Shown: one piece after another, positions 45,292 through 58,289 of the stretch | Position numbering within the stretch: position 1 is the stretch's first letter | Layout of the letters: each line of letters starts with the position of its first letter | Assembly: GCF_050003625.1 (NCBI RefSeq) | Contig: NC_134397.1 | Span: 98,688,162 to 98,752,161 of the forward strand | DNA: 64,000 nucleotides | Origin: Haematobia irritans | Lineage: Eukaryota > Arthropoda > Insecta > Diptera > Muscidae | Direction: 5' to 3' | Position numbers and translations under genes: made by a program | The notes under the pieces: generated by a model | What the model saw: the letters and a program-made list of their open reading frames with translations, nothing else | What the model was told of the DNA's origin: nothing | Databases searched by the model: none

Positions 45292-45772
45292 TGTTTGTTT
45301 TCCTAGGGTTGTTCAAGTACAAAACAAGAACGGTTATATATTGGACATAGGGTACTTGAACCGTATGTCGACGTTAATGATGTAGAATGCAAATTTGTTC
45401 TACCATGATGTTTTATTTCATTCAAGTTATTTATACTAAATAACTGATGATTAGTCATAATACTAAGTTAACATGTACCGTATATCTAGCCTATGCTATG
45501 TAAATGACTTAAATAATATTTATGCTGACTTAGTATATTAGTGTTAATGAACTAGTGCAGCAGAAGTCGACAACCTGACCAATTGTTGACGGTGAAATTT
45601 GATTCTTTATTTAAATTGGTCGGCTATTGACTTCTGCTGCTTACAATGCAAATGATATTTAAATATATATGCTCGATAATATAGCAGCGTAAATGCTATT
45701 TACTATGGATTTAATGTTAATTATATTTATGCTATATAATATAGCAGCGTAATGCAGCTGCGTTCTTGAACA
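45292..45772 (-). repeat. P3 3' LTR
   Basis: A 481-bp LTR, on the plus strand from TGTTTGTTTTCC to CTTGAACA. It contains the inverted words TGTTCAAG and CTTGAACA. It is nearly identical to 53170-53649. Confidence 0.92.
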
Positions 45773-45816
45773 TTCTCCCCACGTTGAACGCTGCAGGTTC
45801 AACTAGTAGGAGACAT

Positions 45817-47570
45817 TTATATTTCGGGTGACTGAGCAGCATACGTGTCCGGAACGGTTTGACGTGGTTGTGGAGTGGGTGGTTGGATTGATTCACCTCC
45901 TCTTTTCAGAAATCTCCATCCAAGGTAGAAAATCAACAGCATTGAAGACATGATAAGAGCTGTGTAACTTATTACCATATGGTGATGTTTGTCGGAATGG
46001 TAGGTGGTGCGAAAAGTTGAAAGGTCAGCTTCCTGAAGTTTGTTCTGGAGATCTGTTAGCTGCTCGGTATGGTTTATTAAAAGCTGATCGGTCGAGTTGA
46101 GAATTGCAGTGGACTCTCTCACATGCGTTGTTAGATTAAATTTCGGAAAGCGAGAGTAAGATGCTTGAATAAAGCTTGATGCATTATAATGACCTCGAAG
46201 AGTGACTTCCGAGGTTTTAAGGGTGCAAATTGGCTCAAGGTTGATGATCCCGGAACCTTGGAGCGTGTATTGTAGAGTTTTTGTTCCGCAAACAGTGCTG
46301 ACGTCAATTTCACATGTGGTAGCATAAATCCATTGGTTCTTGTGATGTAGTTGTTGCCAGATGATAGGCTCCTTGTAAATGTTAAGTTTGCACCTGTTTG
46401 TTGGTTTATGTCTGAACATATCTACTTCGCACGAAGCCGCCATAGATCCCTTCGAGAACATTGCGTGATTATTATATCAGATAAAAGTGTCACCGCTTGG
46501 TTGAATACAGTTGCGAATGTCATCGCTGGAGAGTGGCATGTATTCATCTCGATGGAGATTGATCGCCAAGTACTCTGTTTGGGGGTGAATCGCAACAAGG
46601 GTGCCGTTCTCGTTTGCGGGCACCGCAAATATCTTCAACAACTCAAACGGTTGCTCAACAACGGTTGGTCAACTAGAGGAAGTCTTATCTCGAACATAAC
46701 CTTGTCTTTAGTGACTGCTGCCTTTGCTCGCATGATTTTGTAGAATTGAATGAGGTCAATGTCATCGAAAGGTAGAACTCGTGATACCGGTAGATGGGCC
46801 TTGATTACGTTAATTTCTCTTTGCAGCTGATCCGGCGTTAGTAAGGATGGGCTAATCCTACCGTGATGAGAGTCTGTAAGAACATCAACGATTTCCGCTT
46901 CAACTTGGCGTAGTCTTGTTGCTGCTAGAGTTAGTTCGTTGGCAAGAAGAGCTATTGTGTGAGCTATCTTTAGCTGAGCTTCTTCTTCTACCACTTGGTT
47001 ATGTATCATTGATATGGTGGTTTGGACTTCATTTATTCTAGTTTTTAAAGATAACTCATCTTCCTTTATTATATTTAACGTCGAGTCGACAATTAAGGTT
47101 TGATTGTGTAACAGCGATGTGAGGTGGCTTCTGTCCATCTCTGCTCTTTGTATCGTATTGTCCATTTTGGCGGCATAGTCCGCGTCTAGAATTCCAAACA
47201 GAGATCTTGCGACATTACCGATAATATTTAGAGCACCTCTACGCAATCTTCTTGGCATGATGATATCTATATCTTGGATTAATTCTGCTCTAGTTTGCTT
47301 GAGATGAGATGCGAAGTTGTTACACATTGCTTCGTGAGGAGACATTTTGCATAGGTCAGAGAACATCTTTATACCGTCAGCGAAGTTGTCAATTTCTGAC
47401 CTAAAGGGTATAAGATTGTAGTAGACCATGAGCTTCCATTCTGCTGTGGCTATCCGTGCCGTACCAATACCTTCGAAATATAATCCGGGTTTTGTTTCAA
47501 ATGGTTGTGGTCGCATGGGATTACATAATACAACCGGTAGTATCAGAAGAGCCAGTAATGTTGTGCACAA
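45817..47570 (-). pseudogene. P3 env-like glycoprotein gene, frameshifted
   Basis: The first frame (47570-46635) begins with a hydrophobic signal-like N-terminus (about residues 3-16). It has a furin-type site RRLRR followed by a Gly/Ala/Ile-rich stretch typical of the fusion peptide of insect errantivirus and baculovirus F-type envelope proteins. A long helical region follows. Frame disruptions between about 46640 and 46460 separate it from the second frame (46461-45817), which has several Cys residues, N-glycosylation sites (NLTT, NHTE) and a transmembrane segment near the C-terminus (around residues 165-185), then a short tail. It overlaps the pol end by about 28 bp. In an intact element it would act at the cell membrane. 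This copy is broken. Confidence 0.8.
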
Positions 47571-50500
47571 TAAATTAAAGTTTTGGGCCTCGATCGTTTT
47601 GATGTGTTTGGCTTCTGTTCATCTGGTGGCCTTATTCTTTTGTGATCCTCTTTTTCTTTGATATCATCATTGAATAATGGCGCTAAGCGATGGATTGGCC
47701 GTTTAATTACACCTGATGAAGTTTTGACATCGACTACACGCACGTTTCCATCTTCTCCTTTGTAGGTTTTGATGATGCGTCCAAGTGGCCATTGCATGAC
47801 CTGTACGTTGTCCTCCTTGATGATGACAAGTTGGTTGAGTTTGATATTTGCTGATGTCGTTCTCCATTTGTGTCTCTGTTGGAGTTGTGACAAATATTCA
47901 CTGGACCACCTATTCCAAAAACTGTGTCTTAGTTCTTACACGAGTTTCCATCTTTTAGATAGTGGTGTTGGTGGCTGGTTTGTTCTGGCGTCAATTTGTG
48001 CGGTCAGGGGTTCCCCTATAAGGAAATGACCTGGCGTCAGTGCGGTTAGATCGTTGGGGTTTGAAGATATGGGAGTTAGTGGTCTTGAATTTAAGATTGC
48101 TTCAATTTCTATGACTACCGTTTCCAGTTCTTCATAAGTAAGGGAGGCGGTGGACACTGAACGCAGAAGAAGATGCTTGGCTGATTTCACCGCTGCTTCC
48201 CAAAGGCCTCCGTAATGGGGGGCTCTGGGAGGGATGAATTTAAATTCGATCATTTCTTTGCTGCATGCCCTTCCAATAGTCTCTTGTGACTCCTTCCCGA
48301 ATAAAGGCGTCTGTAGTTAGATCTGTCACAACTTCCATGTGGATTGCCTTTGTGGCAAAACAGCAAAAGACTGCGATATACACCTTGTGTGGACGATTTC
48401 CCCTAAGCTTGTAGTGTACCCAAAATGGACCGCAATGATCTACTCCAGTGTTTAAGAAGGGTCGACATGGCGTTATTCTGTCTTCTGGTAAATCACCCAT
48501 TATCTGTTGGTACATTTTTGGTTTGGCCTTCGTACAACGAATGCAATTGTGAACTGTGTTCCTTGCCATTGTTTTGCCCTTTATAATCCAGAATCCCCTT
48601 TCTCTTGTAGTATTTAGCAACGTTTGTGGACCACAGTGATGGTTTTCATTGTGCAGCATCACGAGGATTAGTTTGACTATGGGGTCATTATAAGGCAATA
48701 TTATTTGATGTTTCATTTCGTATGAGAGATTTGACGCGTCTAGTCTTCCGCCAACTCGAAGAATATCTGATTTGTCAAGGAAGGGGGATAGACTGATAAT
48801 TGGGCTGGATCTGCTGAGTTCTTTGGTTGTCTTTAACTTGTTAATGTCGTCTTTGAAGTCAGCTGATTGTATGGTTTTGACTATTAGATGCAAAGCTTAA
48901 GTTAACTCTATTGGGCTTAGTACTTTGGTTGCTGGTCGGTCGGCTGACGATGTCCTGCTGTTTTTGATAAATCGCTGGATATAAGCCACAACTCGTTGAA
49001 GACAACCGAACGAATTGCGGTGGTTGATTTTGTAGATGATTTGTTCTAATCCCATTTGCGCGGCTGCAGTGACAATAACAGGCTTTCGTTTGAATTCTAA
49101 TTCACTTGTTGGATGCAATTCCTTCGCGAATTCCTTAGGCCAACTGTCTTCATTTCCATGTAAAAAAGGGGTCCATAGAACCACATGTTGCACTCCGGTA
49201 ATTGTTCTGGTTTTAAACCTCTGGAGATTAAGTCTGCGGGATTGTTTTTGGAGTCGACGTGTCTCCATTGACTGTTGATGGTGAGGTCTTGTATTTTGCT
49301 GATTCGGTTTGCCACAAAGGTTTTGAGTGATGGTGATGCCGAATTTATCCAATGCAAGACAATTTCGGAATCAGACCAGAAGAGGAGCTGTTTGTCTTCG
49401 TATCTTAGTTCATTTTTTATTTTGTTGGCCAGTTCTGCTCCTAGAAGTGCTGCGCAAAGTTCTAGCCTTGGCAGCGATACCTTTTGGATAGGCGCAACTC
49501 TGGATTTGGCTCACAATAGCCGGACGATTATCCTTTTATTTGGGAGTTTAGATCGAATGTAAATTGCGGCTCCATAAGCCCTTTCTGATGCGTCCACAAA
49601 GACATGCATTTGAATGTGCTTCGCAGTTTGACCATCGAAAGCGTGACGTGGGATGTGGGTGTTGTCTAACATATTTAGTGCATTACGAAAGGTGTGCCAT
49701 TTTGTTGTTCGATCTTCAGGGAGTTCATCATCCCAAGATATCTGATCCTCCCAAAGTTGTTGAATATCTTGGCTGCGACTACGACTGGGCCTGCTATACC
49801 CAATGGATCGTAGATTCGTGCTACATCTGATATGACAGATCGCTTTGTTATCACTGAGACTGGCTGAAGATTTGTCCTAAGGCAGAATTGATCCGATGCT
49901 GGGCTCCATATTAGTCCCAATGCCTTGATTGACGCGTTTTCAAAATCAAGATTGACTTCTTGATCATCTTGCGGTATGTCTTGAAGGAGTTGGCGATGGT
50001 TTGCACACCACTTCCGTAACTTGAAGCCGGCTTCCTTGAGTAAGGAGGTGAGTTGAGACTGCATTTCCTTGGCTGCTACTAAACTATCTGAACCGCTCAT
50101 CCCGTCATCGACGTAAAAGTCCTGCTTCAGGATCGTTGCGCCAAGTGGATATTTTTCCATCCGAGTAGTCGCTAGCCTTTGTAGACACCTTGTCGCCAGA
50201 TAGGGAGCTGATGATGTTCCATAAGTGACGGTGTTTAGTTGAAAATGTCGTACAGGCTCCCCTGGATTGTCCCTCCATAAAATGAGTTGAAGGTTCCTGT
50301 CTCGTTCGTCCACGAGGATCTGACGATACATTTTTTCAATATGGGTGGTGAAGACAAATCTGGGTAGTCGGAAACGTAGAAGCATTCCAAATATGTCCCC
50401 TTGCACTGTTGGACCAGTCAGCAAAATGTCGTTTAGTGACCGATTTGTTGACGTTTTTGCTGAAGCATCAAATACGACTCGAAGTTTAGTTGTGCTGCTC

Positions 50501-52245
50501 TCCGGACGCAAAACACAGTGATGCGGAATGTAGTACCGAGGGCCTGGCAGTTTTTTGGGATCGATTTGAGTCATGTGACCAAGATCTTCGTATGACTGCA
50601 TGAATTCCTTGTATTGTTTTTCAAGATTGTTATCGCGTTTGAATCGTCGTTCCAAGGCAAGGAACCTGGAATATGTGGATGTTTCTGATTCACCAAGTGT
50701 TGCGGCATCCTCAGACAGGGGTAGTCGAACAACAAATCTTCCATTGAGGTCTCTGGTTGTGGTTTGAATGAAGTGAGTTTCACACGCCTGTTCTGCAACT
50801 GTGAGATTACTTTCTGCAGGAACTTCCTCGATTTTCCAGAATTTTTCAAGTAGTTCGTTTGTTGCTATATCGTCTTCACTAAAAACTGCACATGTTGCTT
50901 CGGTTGTGCTGTCGTCGGCTAATCGTCCACTGGCGATCCACCCAAGTTTTGTGTTCCTCAGGACGGGTAAATTGCCTGCTAAGTGTAATGTTCCTGATAA
51001 CAGAAGATGAAAGTAAAACTCTGCGCCAAGTAACATATCAATTTTTGCCGAATTTTGGAACGATGGGTCTGCCAGCATTATGTTTTTGGGAATAGACCAG
51101 GATGAAATGTCGAACGATGCACTAGGTTGATGTGGTATTATGTTTGGGAGAACATAAGCCTCCAGCCTGGATGAAAACTTGCTTGTGAGTGACTCGAATT
51201 TAACGTTTACCCGCTGTGTAGCTTGTCTGTATCTTCCACTAATTCCTTGAATACCTAGTGTTGCTTGTTCTGGTTTAATGGATAGTGCTTTAATTAGTCT
51301 TTCGGAGACTATGTTGATTTGGGATCCTGAGTCCAACAATGCTCGGAAATTTCCAGATCGTCCATTGTTGGCTGTTATTTTTATTAATGCTGTTGCGAGT
51401 AGAATCCTTGCCGGGCGAGCGTTCGCTGATGCCACTGAGGTTGAGTGTAATGCTTCACTTTTAGATTGTGAGGGTTTGTTGCTGGCAATTTGTTGTTTTT
51501 CAAGATGCAGCAGCGAATTGTGTTTACATGAACACTTAGTGCATGCCTTGGATGTGCATTCCTTGGAACGATGATCGGGTTTAATACAGTTTACGCAAAA
51601 CCCTTTCTTTTGCACCCACTTAAGGCGATCCGCAATGTTCATTGCCAAGAATTGTTTGCAGTAATATATTGGATGGCCTTCCTCACACAGGGGACATCCA
51701 CTTGATTTGTACGTTGTTTTTGTTGTTGCAAATTGCTTTGCCTTGTCCTTTCCACCAACAGCTTCAAGTGCTTGGAAGCGGTTTCGTAAAACCTTCAGGA
51801 AATTGTTTAACGTCTGTAGCTCTGTGGGGTTTTCTAGCGATTGTTCGTACATGATGTGTGTTTGGCGATCCACTTTTTTGACCAACACATGTAAAAGTAC
51901 CGGGCCCCAGTTGTCGATGTTGATCCCAATGTTCGTCATTGCGGACAGACTTTCGTTGAGGACGTCGTGGAACTTTTTCAGAGATTTGGACTCGGCCGTT
52001 AAGTTTCCCCAGCCAAACAATTTTTGAAGTATTGTGGATACTAGGACTCGCTTGTTGTCGTACCTGTCCTTCAACGTGTTCCATGCCGTTGTGTAGTTCC
52101 CTTCAGTGAGATCCAGGTGACGTATTAATCGTTCTGCTTCCCCGCTCAAATTGGCCTTGAGATACCACATCTTTTGGATTGCTGGAATATCTTGCTCATG
52201 TATCATTTTCGAGAATATGTCCGAAAATGGTTGCATGATAGGCAA
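47543..52245 (-). pseudogene. P3 pol polyprotein (with gag C-terminal part)
   Basis: The first 856 codons are open (52245-49675). They contain the Gag capsid end, Cys/His motifs (CPLCEEGHPIYYC, FCVNCIKPDHRSKEC, CTKCSCKHNSLLH), protease ALLDSGSQINIVSERL and RT with YVDDGMSGSD. A frameshift near 49760 starts a series of breaks in RNase H (FVDASERAYGAAIY, WSDSEIVLHW). The integrase has its zinc-binding region and first Asp (NTGVDHCGPFWV), but sequence with the second catalytic Asp (normally SDN) is deleted near 48260. The Glu region (GGLWEAAVKSAK) follows at once. The C-terminal part ends at 47543. Confidence 0.85.
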
Positions 52246-53119
52246 TCTCCATTGAACCTTGGTATGGATATCTTTGGTAGCTGTAGGTTGGAACTACCCT
52301 TTGCTTGCTGCACTGATTCCGAGGTTATGCTTTCGCTTGGTTGTGTTTAGAAAGAGACGCTATTTGAATTGCTACGTTCTCTTCTAAGGCTTCATAGTCT
52401 TCACTGTCATAACCTTTAGCCGCCGGGTTGGCACACATTTCCCAAATGTCCAAATGGATAGTCTCGATCTTCTGCCATAATCTGTCTATAGCAGATAGAG
52501 ATTGGACTGGTGATTCCTTCATAGCGTTACTTTGAATTAGACGTTTCAATGACGCTTTAAGTGCTCCTTGACGTCTTATCAATCCATGAATGTTGTTTGT
52601 ACCGCTGGACCATGATGAAGATTGGTTGCCTGGGGGTGCACCAGCTCCTTGATTTACTAGCAATGATGAAGTGGATGCGGATGGGTTGTCTGCGGTAAAC
52701 CCTGCTCCGCGTTCTGCTGGCAATGGCTTCGTTTGCCTGCTCAGACCTTTAATTAGCTGCTCTACTTCCTCAATAGTTGTATTGTATACGATTCCTGTTG
52801 ATTTATGGATATCTTCGACAATATACGGGTCATCTTCGCTCAACATCGGGTTGTTACGTATGATATTTTCCGCTGTGTCAAAGGCTTTCCATTGAGCAAT
52901 TAAATCTTCTTTTTTCTTTGTGTAATACTCCACAGATCTTCGCTCGTGTGGAGTTTTCTTTATGTTGGCTACCGCTTTTTCTATGTTTGCGGCCCTTTCC
53001 TTTTGACGGATTATCAAATCCTTTAAGTTTTCCATTTTTGAATTTCGCTGGTACGGGAAGACTTCAATATCGACTGCGTGCTCTGATTTACTAATAAATT
53101 CCTTTGAGTTCCTTACCAC
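52246..53119 (-). pseudogene. P3 gag N-terminal part
   Basis: 264 codons from ATG 53119 to a stop at 52325. It is Lys/Glu-rich and probably helical (MENLKDLIIRQKERAANIEK), then Ser/Gly-rich, then another helical part. Two small indels at about 52325 and 52255 separate it from the capsid-pol frame. The stretch between, in the third frame, contains PKISIPRFNGD, a typical BEL Gag motif. This shows that the original was one continuous polyprotein. Confidence 0.75.
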
Positions 53120-53156
53120 TGGTGGGGGAAACTCGAAATCAATTAATATATTTTTT

Positions 53157-53168
53157 TAGGGGTCACCA
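53157..53168 (-). promoter_or_regulatory. P3 primer-binding site
   Basis: On the minus strand TGGTGACCCC lies one base inside the 5' LTR end (which is on the right). It starts with TGG as required for tRNA priming. The tRNA is not assigned. Confidence 0.6.
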
Positions 53169-53169
53169 A

Positions 53170-53649
53170 TGTTTGATTTCCTAGGGTTGTTCAAGTACAA
53201 AACAAGAACGGTTATATATTGGACATAGGGTACTTGAACCGTATGTCGACGTTAATGATGTAGAATGCAAATTTGTTCTACCATGATGTTTTATTTCATT
53301 CAAGTTATTTATACTAAATAACTGATGATTAGTCATAATACTAAGTTAACATGTACCGTATATCTAGCCTATGCTATGTAAATGACTTAAATAATATTTA
53401 TGCTGACTTAGTATATTAGTGTTAATGAACTAGTGCAGCAGAAGTCGACAACCTGACCAATTGTTGACGGTGAAATTTGATTCTTTATTTAAATTGGTCG
53501 GCTATTGACTTCTGCTGCTTACAATGCAAATGATATTTAAATATATATGCTCGATAATATAGCAGCGTAAATGCTATTTACTATGGATTTAATGCTAATT
53601 ATATTTAGCTATATAATATAGCAGCGTAATGCAGCTGCGTTCTTGAACA
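53170..53649 (-). repeat. P3 5' LTR
   Basis: A 480-bp LTR nearly identical to 45292-45772. Visible differences include tttgattt against tttgtttt near the start and a short change near 53604. Confidence 0.92.
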
Positions 53650-53654
53650 AGGAA

Positions 53655-56600
53655 CTTCCGAGGGAAGATCCATTGTCAGAAGAAGATAAGATATGTGAAA
53701 ATATTTACCGATCGACTGTGAAAAGAGATTCCACTGGAAGATATACAGTGGATTTGCCGTTTAAGACTGACCCAAAAGTGGGATCATTTAGTAGCTCGAA
53801 TAGATACGTAGCTCTAAGTCAATTTTTACGAAACGAACAATCACTGGCTCGAAAGCCTGAACTTAAAGCGATGTACGACGACATCATCAACGAGTATTTG
53901 TCTCTGGGACATATGGAAGTTGTAGAAGCTCCAAATGGGGAATCAGAACCTTATTTTTATCTGCCTATATATAAACCCGAGAGTGGCGTATATAAACCCG
54001 AGAGTGTTTCCACTAAGTTGAGAGTGGTATTTAACGCCTCGTGTCCCACGGCGAGGGGTCAAAGTTTGAATGACTTATTATACGTTGGGCCAGTCTTGCA
54101 GAAAGACATTGTAACCCTAATTTTGAATTGGCGATTATATAAATTCGTCTTTAATGCGGATATCACAAAGATGTATCGGCAAATCTTTGTGAATCCCAAA
54201 CATGCCCCGTTCCAACGGATTTTGTATCGATCGGACCCAGATATGGAAATAAAAGAATACCAATTAAAGACGGTAACGTTTGGCGTCAATTGTGCGCCGT
54301 ACTTAGCCCTACGTACACTGCTCCAATTAGCAGAAGATGAGGAAAACAGGTTTCCTCTAGGGTCAAGAATATTGAGAAACAACATGTATGTTGACGACGC
54401 GCTTGCGGGCGCAAATTCTGTCTCTGAGGGCATACAGGCAAGGAAAGAATTAGAAGGAATTCTTTTGTCTGGAGGATTTCAACTACGAAAGTGGACGTCA
54501 AATGTGAAAGAAGTTTTAGAAGGATTGCCCCGAGATATGCTATTAAATGAAGATTTTTTGAATTTTGATGACAAAAGCTCGGCGAAAATCTTAGGAATCA
54601 GGTGGAACGCCAAGAATGATTCATTCTATTTCGTATCTGAGAAGTTGCGAGACAAAGAAAATTTTACGAAAAGAGAAGTATTATCGGTTATCGCGCGACT
54701 TTTTGACCCGTTGGGGTGGCTGTCCCCGGTGATTATTACAGCAAAGATAATTATGCAACAGCTATGGCTGGATGAGATTGAATGGGATGATTCCCTCAAA
54801 CCGTTGTCTCTAATTAAATGGAAGTCTTTTATACAAAAATATGTTGATATCGACAGTATTAGTATCCCACGATGGGTTAGATATTGTCCTGAATCCGAAA
54901 TTGAGTTTCATGGATTTTGTGATTCTTCGGAGCTTGCATATGCAGCTGTACTGTATTCGAGGGTAAAATTTGGTGGTGAGATACACACAAATGTACTTGT
55001 TTCAAAGTCAAGAGTTGCGCCTATCAAAAACTGTCCCTACCTAGGCTAGAGCTGTGTGGAGCTCTGCTTCTTGCAGAATTGATAGCTATATTTCTTCCTC
55101 AATTGGATGTGGCAAGTCATCCGTTATATTTATGGTCGGACTCAACTATAGTCCTTTCATGGCTTAAAAAACCGTCGCATACGTGGACTACCTTTGTGGC
55201 AAATAGGGTAGCCAAAATTCAAGAGAAGGTTGGTGATTGTTGGCGTCACGTCTCTACCTTCGATAACCCCGCTGATCTAGCAACCCGGGGGGTGACTCCT
55301 TCAGAGTTGAAGGAGAATAATCTTTGGTGGTCGGGACCATCATGGTTAAAAGATGAGGAGAGATTTTGGCCATCGAATATAAATGTTCCTGAAACAAGTA
55401 TTGAAGCGAAGCCAGTTCAAGTTCATATCACCAGATCAGCGTATTTTGAAGATATACTTGAAAGATTTTCCTGCCTCTCGAGGGCAATTCATGTTATTGC
55501 TTATATATTTAGATTTTTTCACGCCACGCATCCTGCCTCCAAAGGAGTTCCGAAATTTGAAACCTTTCGTTTAACATCACTCGAATTGGCATCAGCTAAG
55601 AACCGCCTAATTTCACTGTCTCAAAAACTTCATTTTCCTCAGGAATATTTTGCTCTGTCTCAAAGGAGACATATTGATTCGAAAAGCTCACTGTTAACAT
55701 TGACCCCTTTCATAGATAAGGATCAGCTCATTCGGGCGAATGGCAGATTAGGATCAACTTTGTCGCTGTCGTACAGTGAACGACATCCTGTTATACTGTC
55801 TCACAGGAGTTGTTTTGCTAAACTCTATGTTCGTTTCATTCACAAGTTGACTCTACATGGGGGTACTCAGCTCATGCTCGCTACAATACGCCTGGAGTGT
55901 TGGATTTTGAGAGCAAAGAATGTAATAAGAACTAGCGTTCGGAATTGTAAAGATTGCGTGATAGCACGTAAAGCCAAACAGGGGCAAATAATGGCTGCCC
56001 TTCCGCCCGAGAGGACAACGTACAATAGGCCATTTACGAACACAGGTGTGGACTATGCGGGTCCATTCGACCTTAAGAATTTCTCTGGGCGAGGCTGTCG
56101 AATCACCAAATGTTATATCTGTCTCTTTGTCTGCTTTTCTACTAAGGCAATTCACCTTGAAGTAGTCAGCGATTTATCCACCGCAGCATTCATGGCTGCA
56201 TTATCTAGATTTGTGTCCCGACGAGGCTGTCCCCATAAAATATTTTCCGACAACGATCGTAACTTTGTGGGTGCCGCTAGAGAAATAAGAGCTAGTCTCG
56301 CTAAGTCGCTAGCAGAACTTAAATCCGAGGCTATGTTACGTTATGGTCACCAAAAGTTGGAGTGGCATTTCATACCCGCCTCGGCTCCTCACATGGGAGG
56401 TTTGTGGGAGGCGGGCGTAAAGAGTTGTAAAACGCATTTAAAGAAAATATCTGGTCAAATTCGCCACACTTACGAAGAATTTAGTACCATATTAGCCTCA
56501 ATTGAAGCCTGTCTCAATTCGCGGTCACTTACACCTATGACTGAAGGTGCAGATGACTTTTCCGTATTGACCCCAGCTCACTTTCTGATAGGCTCATCTT

Positions 56601-56664
56601 TATTGTCCCCTGCTGAACCAGAAGAGATTCCAGGCAAAATATCTCTTCAAAATCGTTGGCGTAG
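53655..56664 (+). pseudogene. P2 pol: RT, RNase H and integrase (first part)
   Basis: The frame continues from the protease across P3. RT motifs are STKLRVVFNASC, FNADITKMYRQI and YVDDALAGANS. The RNase H region begins FCDSSELAYAAVLYSR. A net frame change near 55025 (AAAAACTGTCCC) gives a stop at 55047-55049. The second frame then runs open to 56664. It has WSDSTIVLSWL, the integrase zinc-binding region (HKLTLHGGTQ and NCKDCVIARK) and the catalytic residues in NTGVDYAGPF, IFSDNDRNFVG and GGLWEAGVKSCK. G2 interrupts it after QNRWR. All RT and integrase catalytic residues are present, so one frame change and the two insertions are the main breaks here. Confidence 0.9.
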
Positions 56665-57435
56665 TGTAGTGTGACCAAACACACTCTCCACTTCTTCCCC
56701 CTTATTCTTCACTTACACATGCATTCCCATTAGCATACAGTACTCTATTTTTGATCCACTTGCATTCTCGGTGCATTCATATTTTGTTTTTGTTGACGCA
56801 GGTCAGTCACACACTTGGTAGTGACTGAGTTGAATGCACTCAGTGGAGTTCCAATTAGATGTTGGTGGCATGTGACACTATTCATTGGTTTAGAGTTTCC
56901 AGTTGGGATTGCATACATTGTTTTGTAAATAGACCAACTGCATGAACTCAGAATTGAGTCAAATGACCACCAATAGGAATTAAGAAAGGCCTGCATCTCA
57001 AAGAAAGTAAAAGTATTGGTAAAATGTAGATCAATTTTTCATAGAAATATATGCATGTATAAGTGAGCTCCATAGTTCTATACTCCATTTATTGAAATAG
57101 TATTAGTACATTTTTCACTCAATAGTCAATAATTCTAAGTTCCAAATTTTGTATAAATTCATTGCATTTTCAAAAATAAAATCAGAAAGATATTACACAG
57201 AGCCTAAACAACTGGCTTTTATTTTTCTCTTCGTTGAAGTGGCACTGTAGAGTGCCTGCAACAAAAATTAGCTGGTCTAGTGGCGCTCTTAAGCGCGGGC
57301 CAAAATTCGGGCAGGTAGGGATTTAGGAATCTCTGCATAAATCCTTTTTTTGTTTTTGTGTGAACACTTGCCTACTTCACGGCAAGCATCCTTTTTGTTC
57401 TTGGTGACCGTTTGCCTACCTCACGGCAAACATTA
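56665..57435 (+). repeat. G2 5' LTR
   Basis: 771 bp, TGTAGTGTGACC to AACATTACA, with AATAAA near 57175. The primer-binding site TGGCGATCCTGCC follows directly at 57436. The tRNA is not assigned. Confidence 0.92.
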
Positions 57436-58261
57436 CATGGCGATCCTGCCATCTTCGAAACCATTTATAAGGAAGACCCCATATTCATTGTCATCCATGA
57501 AGGAAGAAGAGGACGAACAAAAGAGAATCAAGCAGGATGAACCTCCGAGAACGATTCCGGAAATTATAGGAGCTTTGAAAAAGGCTTATAAATCAATAAA
57601 AACACCAATTGCCATTCTGGGCGAGTTAACTAATCTCAGTGAACGGAATGGAAATCTCGACGGTTTTGCATCAAAGATTGAAAGCCTGATTTCTGAGTTA
57701 AACGAAATTCAGATAGCGGAGCAAGGCGAGAGCTGTAGGGCTAGTATCGTTAATACGAACAATGCCATAGCTTTCCATACTTTGGTGAACGGTTTGCAAG
57801 ATAAGCAACTAATTTCAATCATTGAGGCCAGTAATGTAAATACTTTCACTTGTGCTCTCCAAGTGGCTCAGAGATCTGCATCACGTTCAAAACAGCAACA
57901 GGTCTTGTATCAAGCCACCAATGCTAATAGAGGTAGGAATAATGCCAATAGATATAATAATTACAGTAATACCGGTGTAGGTAATAATAGGAATAATAAC
58001 AATTTTAGGGGGTCTAACAACCCTAATAGAAGGTATAATAGGAATTTTAATAGTAATAACAATAATGGTAACTATAATAGCAATAGTAATCCACGTAATT
58101 TTAATAACTATAACTCGAGAGGTAATTATAATAGGAACAATAATAGGAATAGTAATCAAAGGAGTAGGAACGTGAATTACATGGAAGAGCAGGGAGATGT
58201 TCACGGAAACTTATTCGTACCGGAGATGCGAACACCTACATCTTCGGGGATGAATCATTAA
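57436..58261 (+). pseudogene. G2 gag
   Basis: An open frame runs out of the LTR. The likely ATG is at 57437-57500 (MAILPSSKPFIRKTP or MKEEEDEQKR). A helical capsid-like part (residues EIIGALKKAYKSIKTPIAIL to FTCALQVAQRSASR) is followed by a C-terminal domain dominated by Asn, Arg and Gly with no zinc knuckle (about 57910-58170). At about 270 residues it is shorter than the usual gypsy Gag. It may have lost part of its N-terminal capsid. The frame is open, so it could be functional, but I list it as a pseudogene because of the downstream breaks. Confidence 0.6.
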
Positions 58262-58289
58262 AAGAAAAGAAAATATTTGCAATATCATC

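Larger units (their letters stand above)
45292..53649 (-). mobile_element. BEL/Pao retrotransposon P3 with env-like gene
   Basis: An 8,358-bp complete element on the minus strand with two LTRs, gag, pol and an env-like gene. The 5-bp target duplication AGGAA is at 45287-45291 and 53650-53654. The LTRs (481 and 480 bp) differ at only a few positions, so insertion was recent. The gene order and env place it near roo-type BEL elements. All three genes have frameshifts or deletions, so it is not autonomous. Confidence 0.92.
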
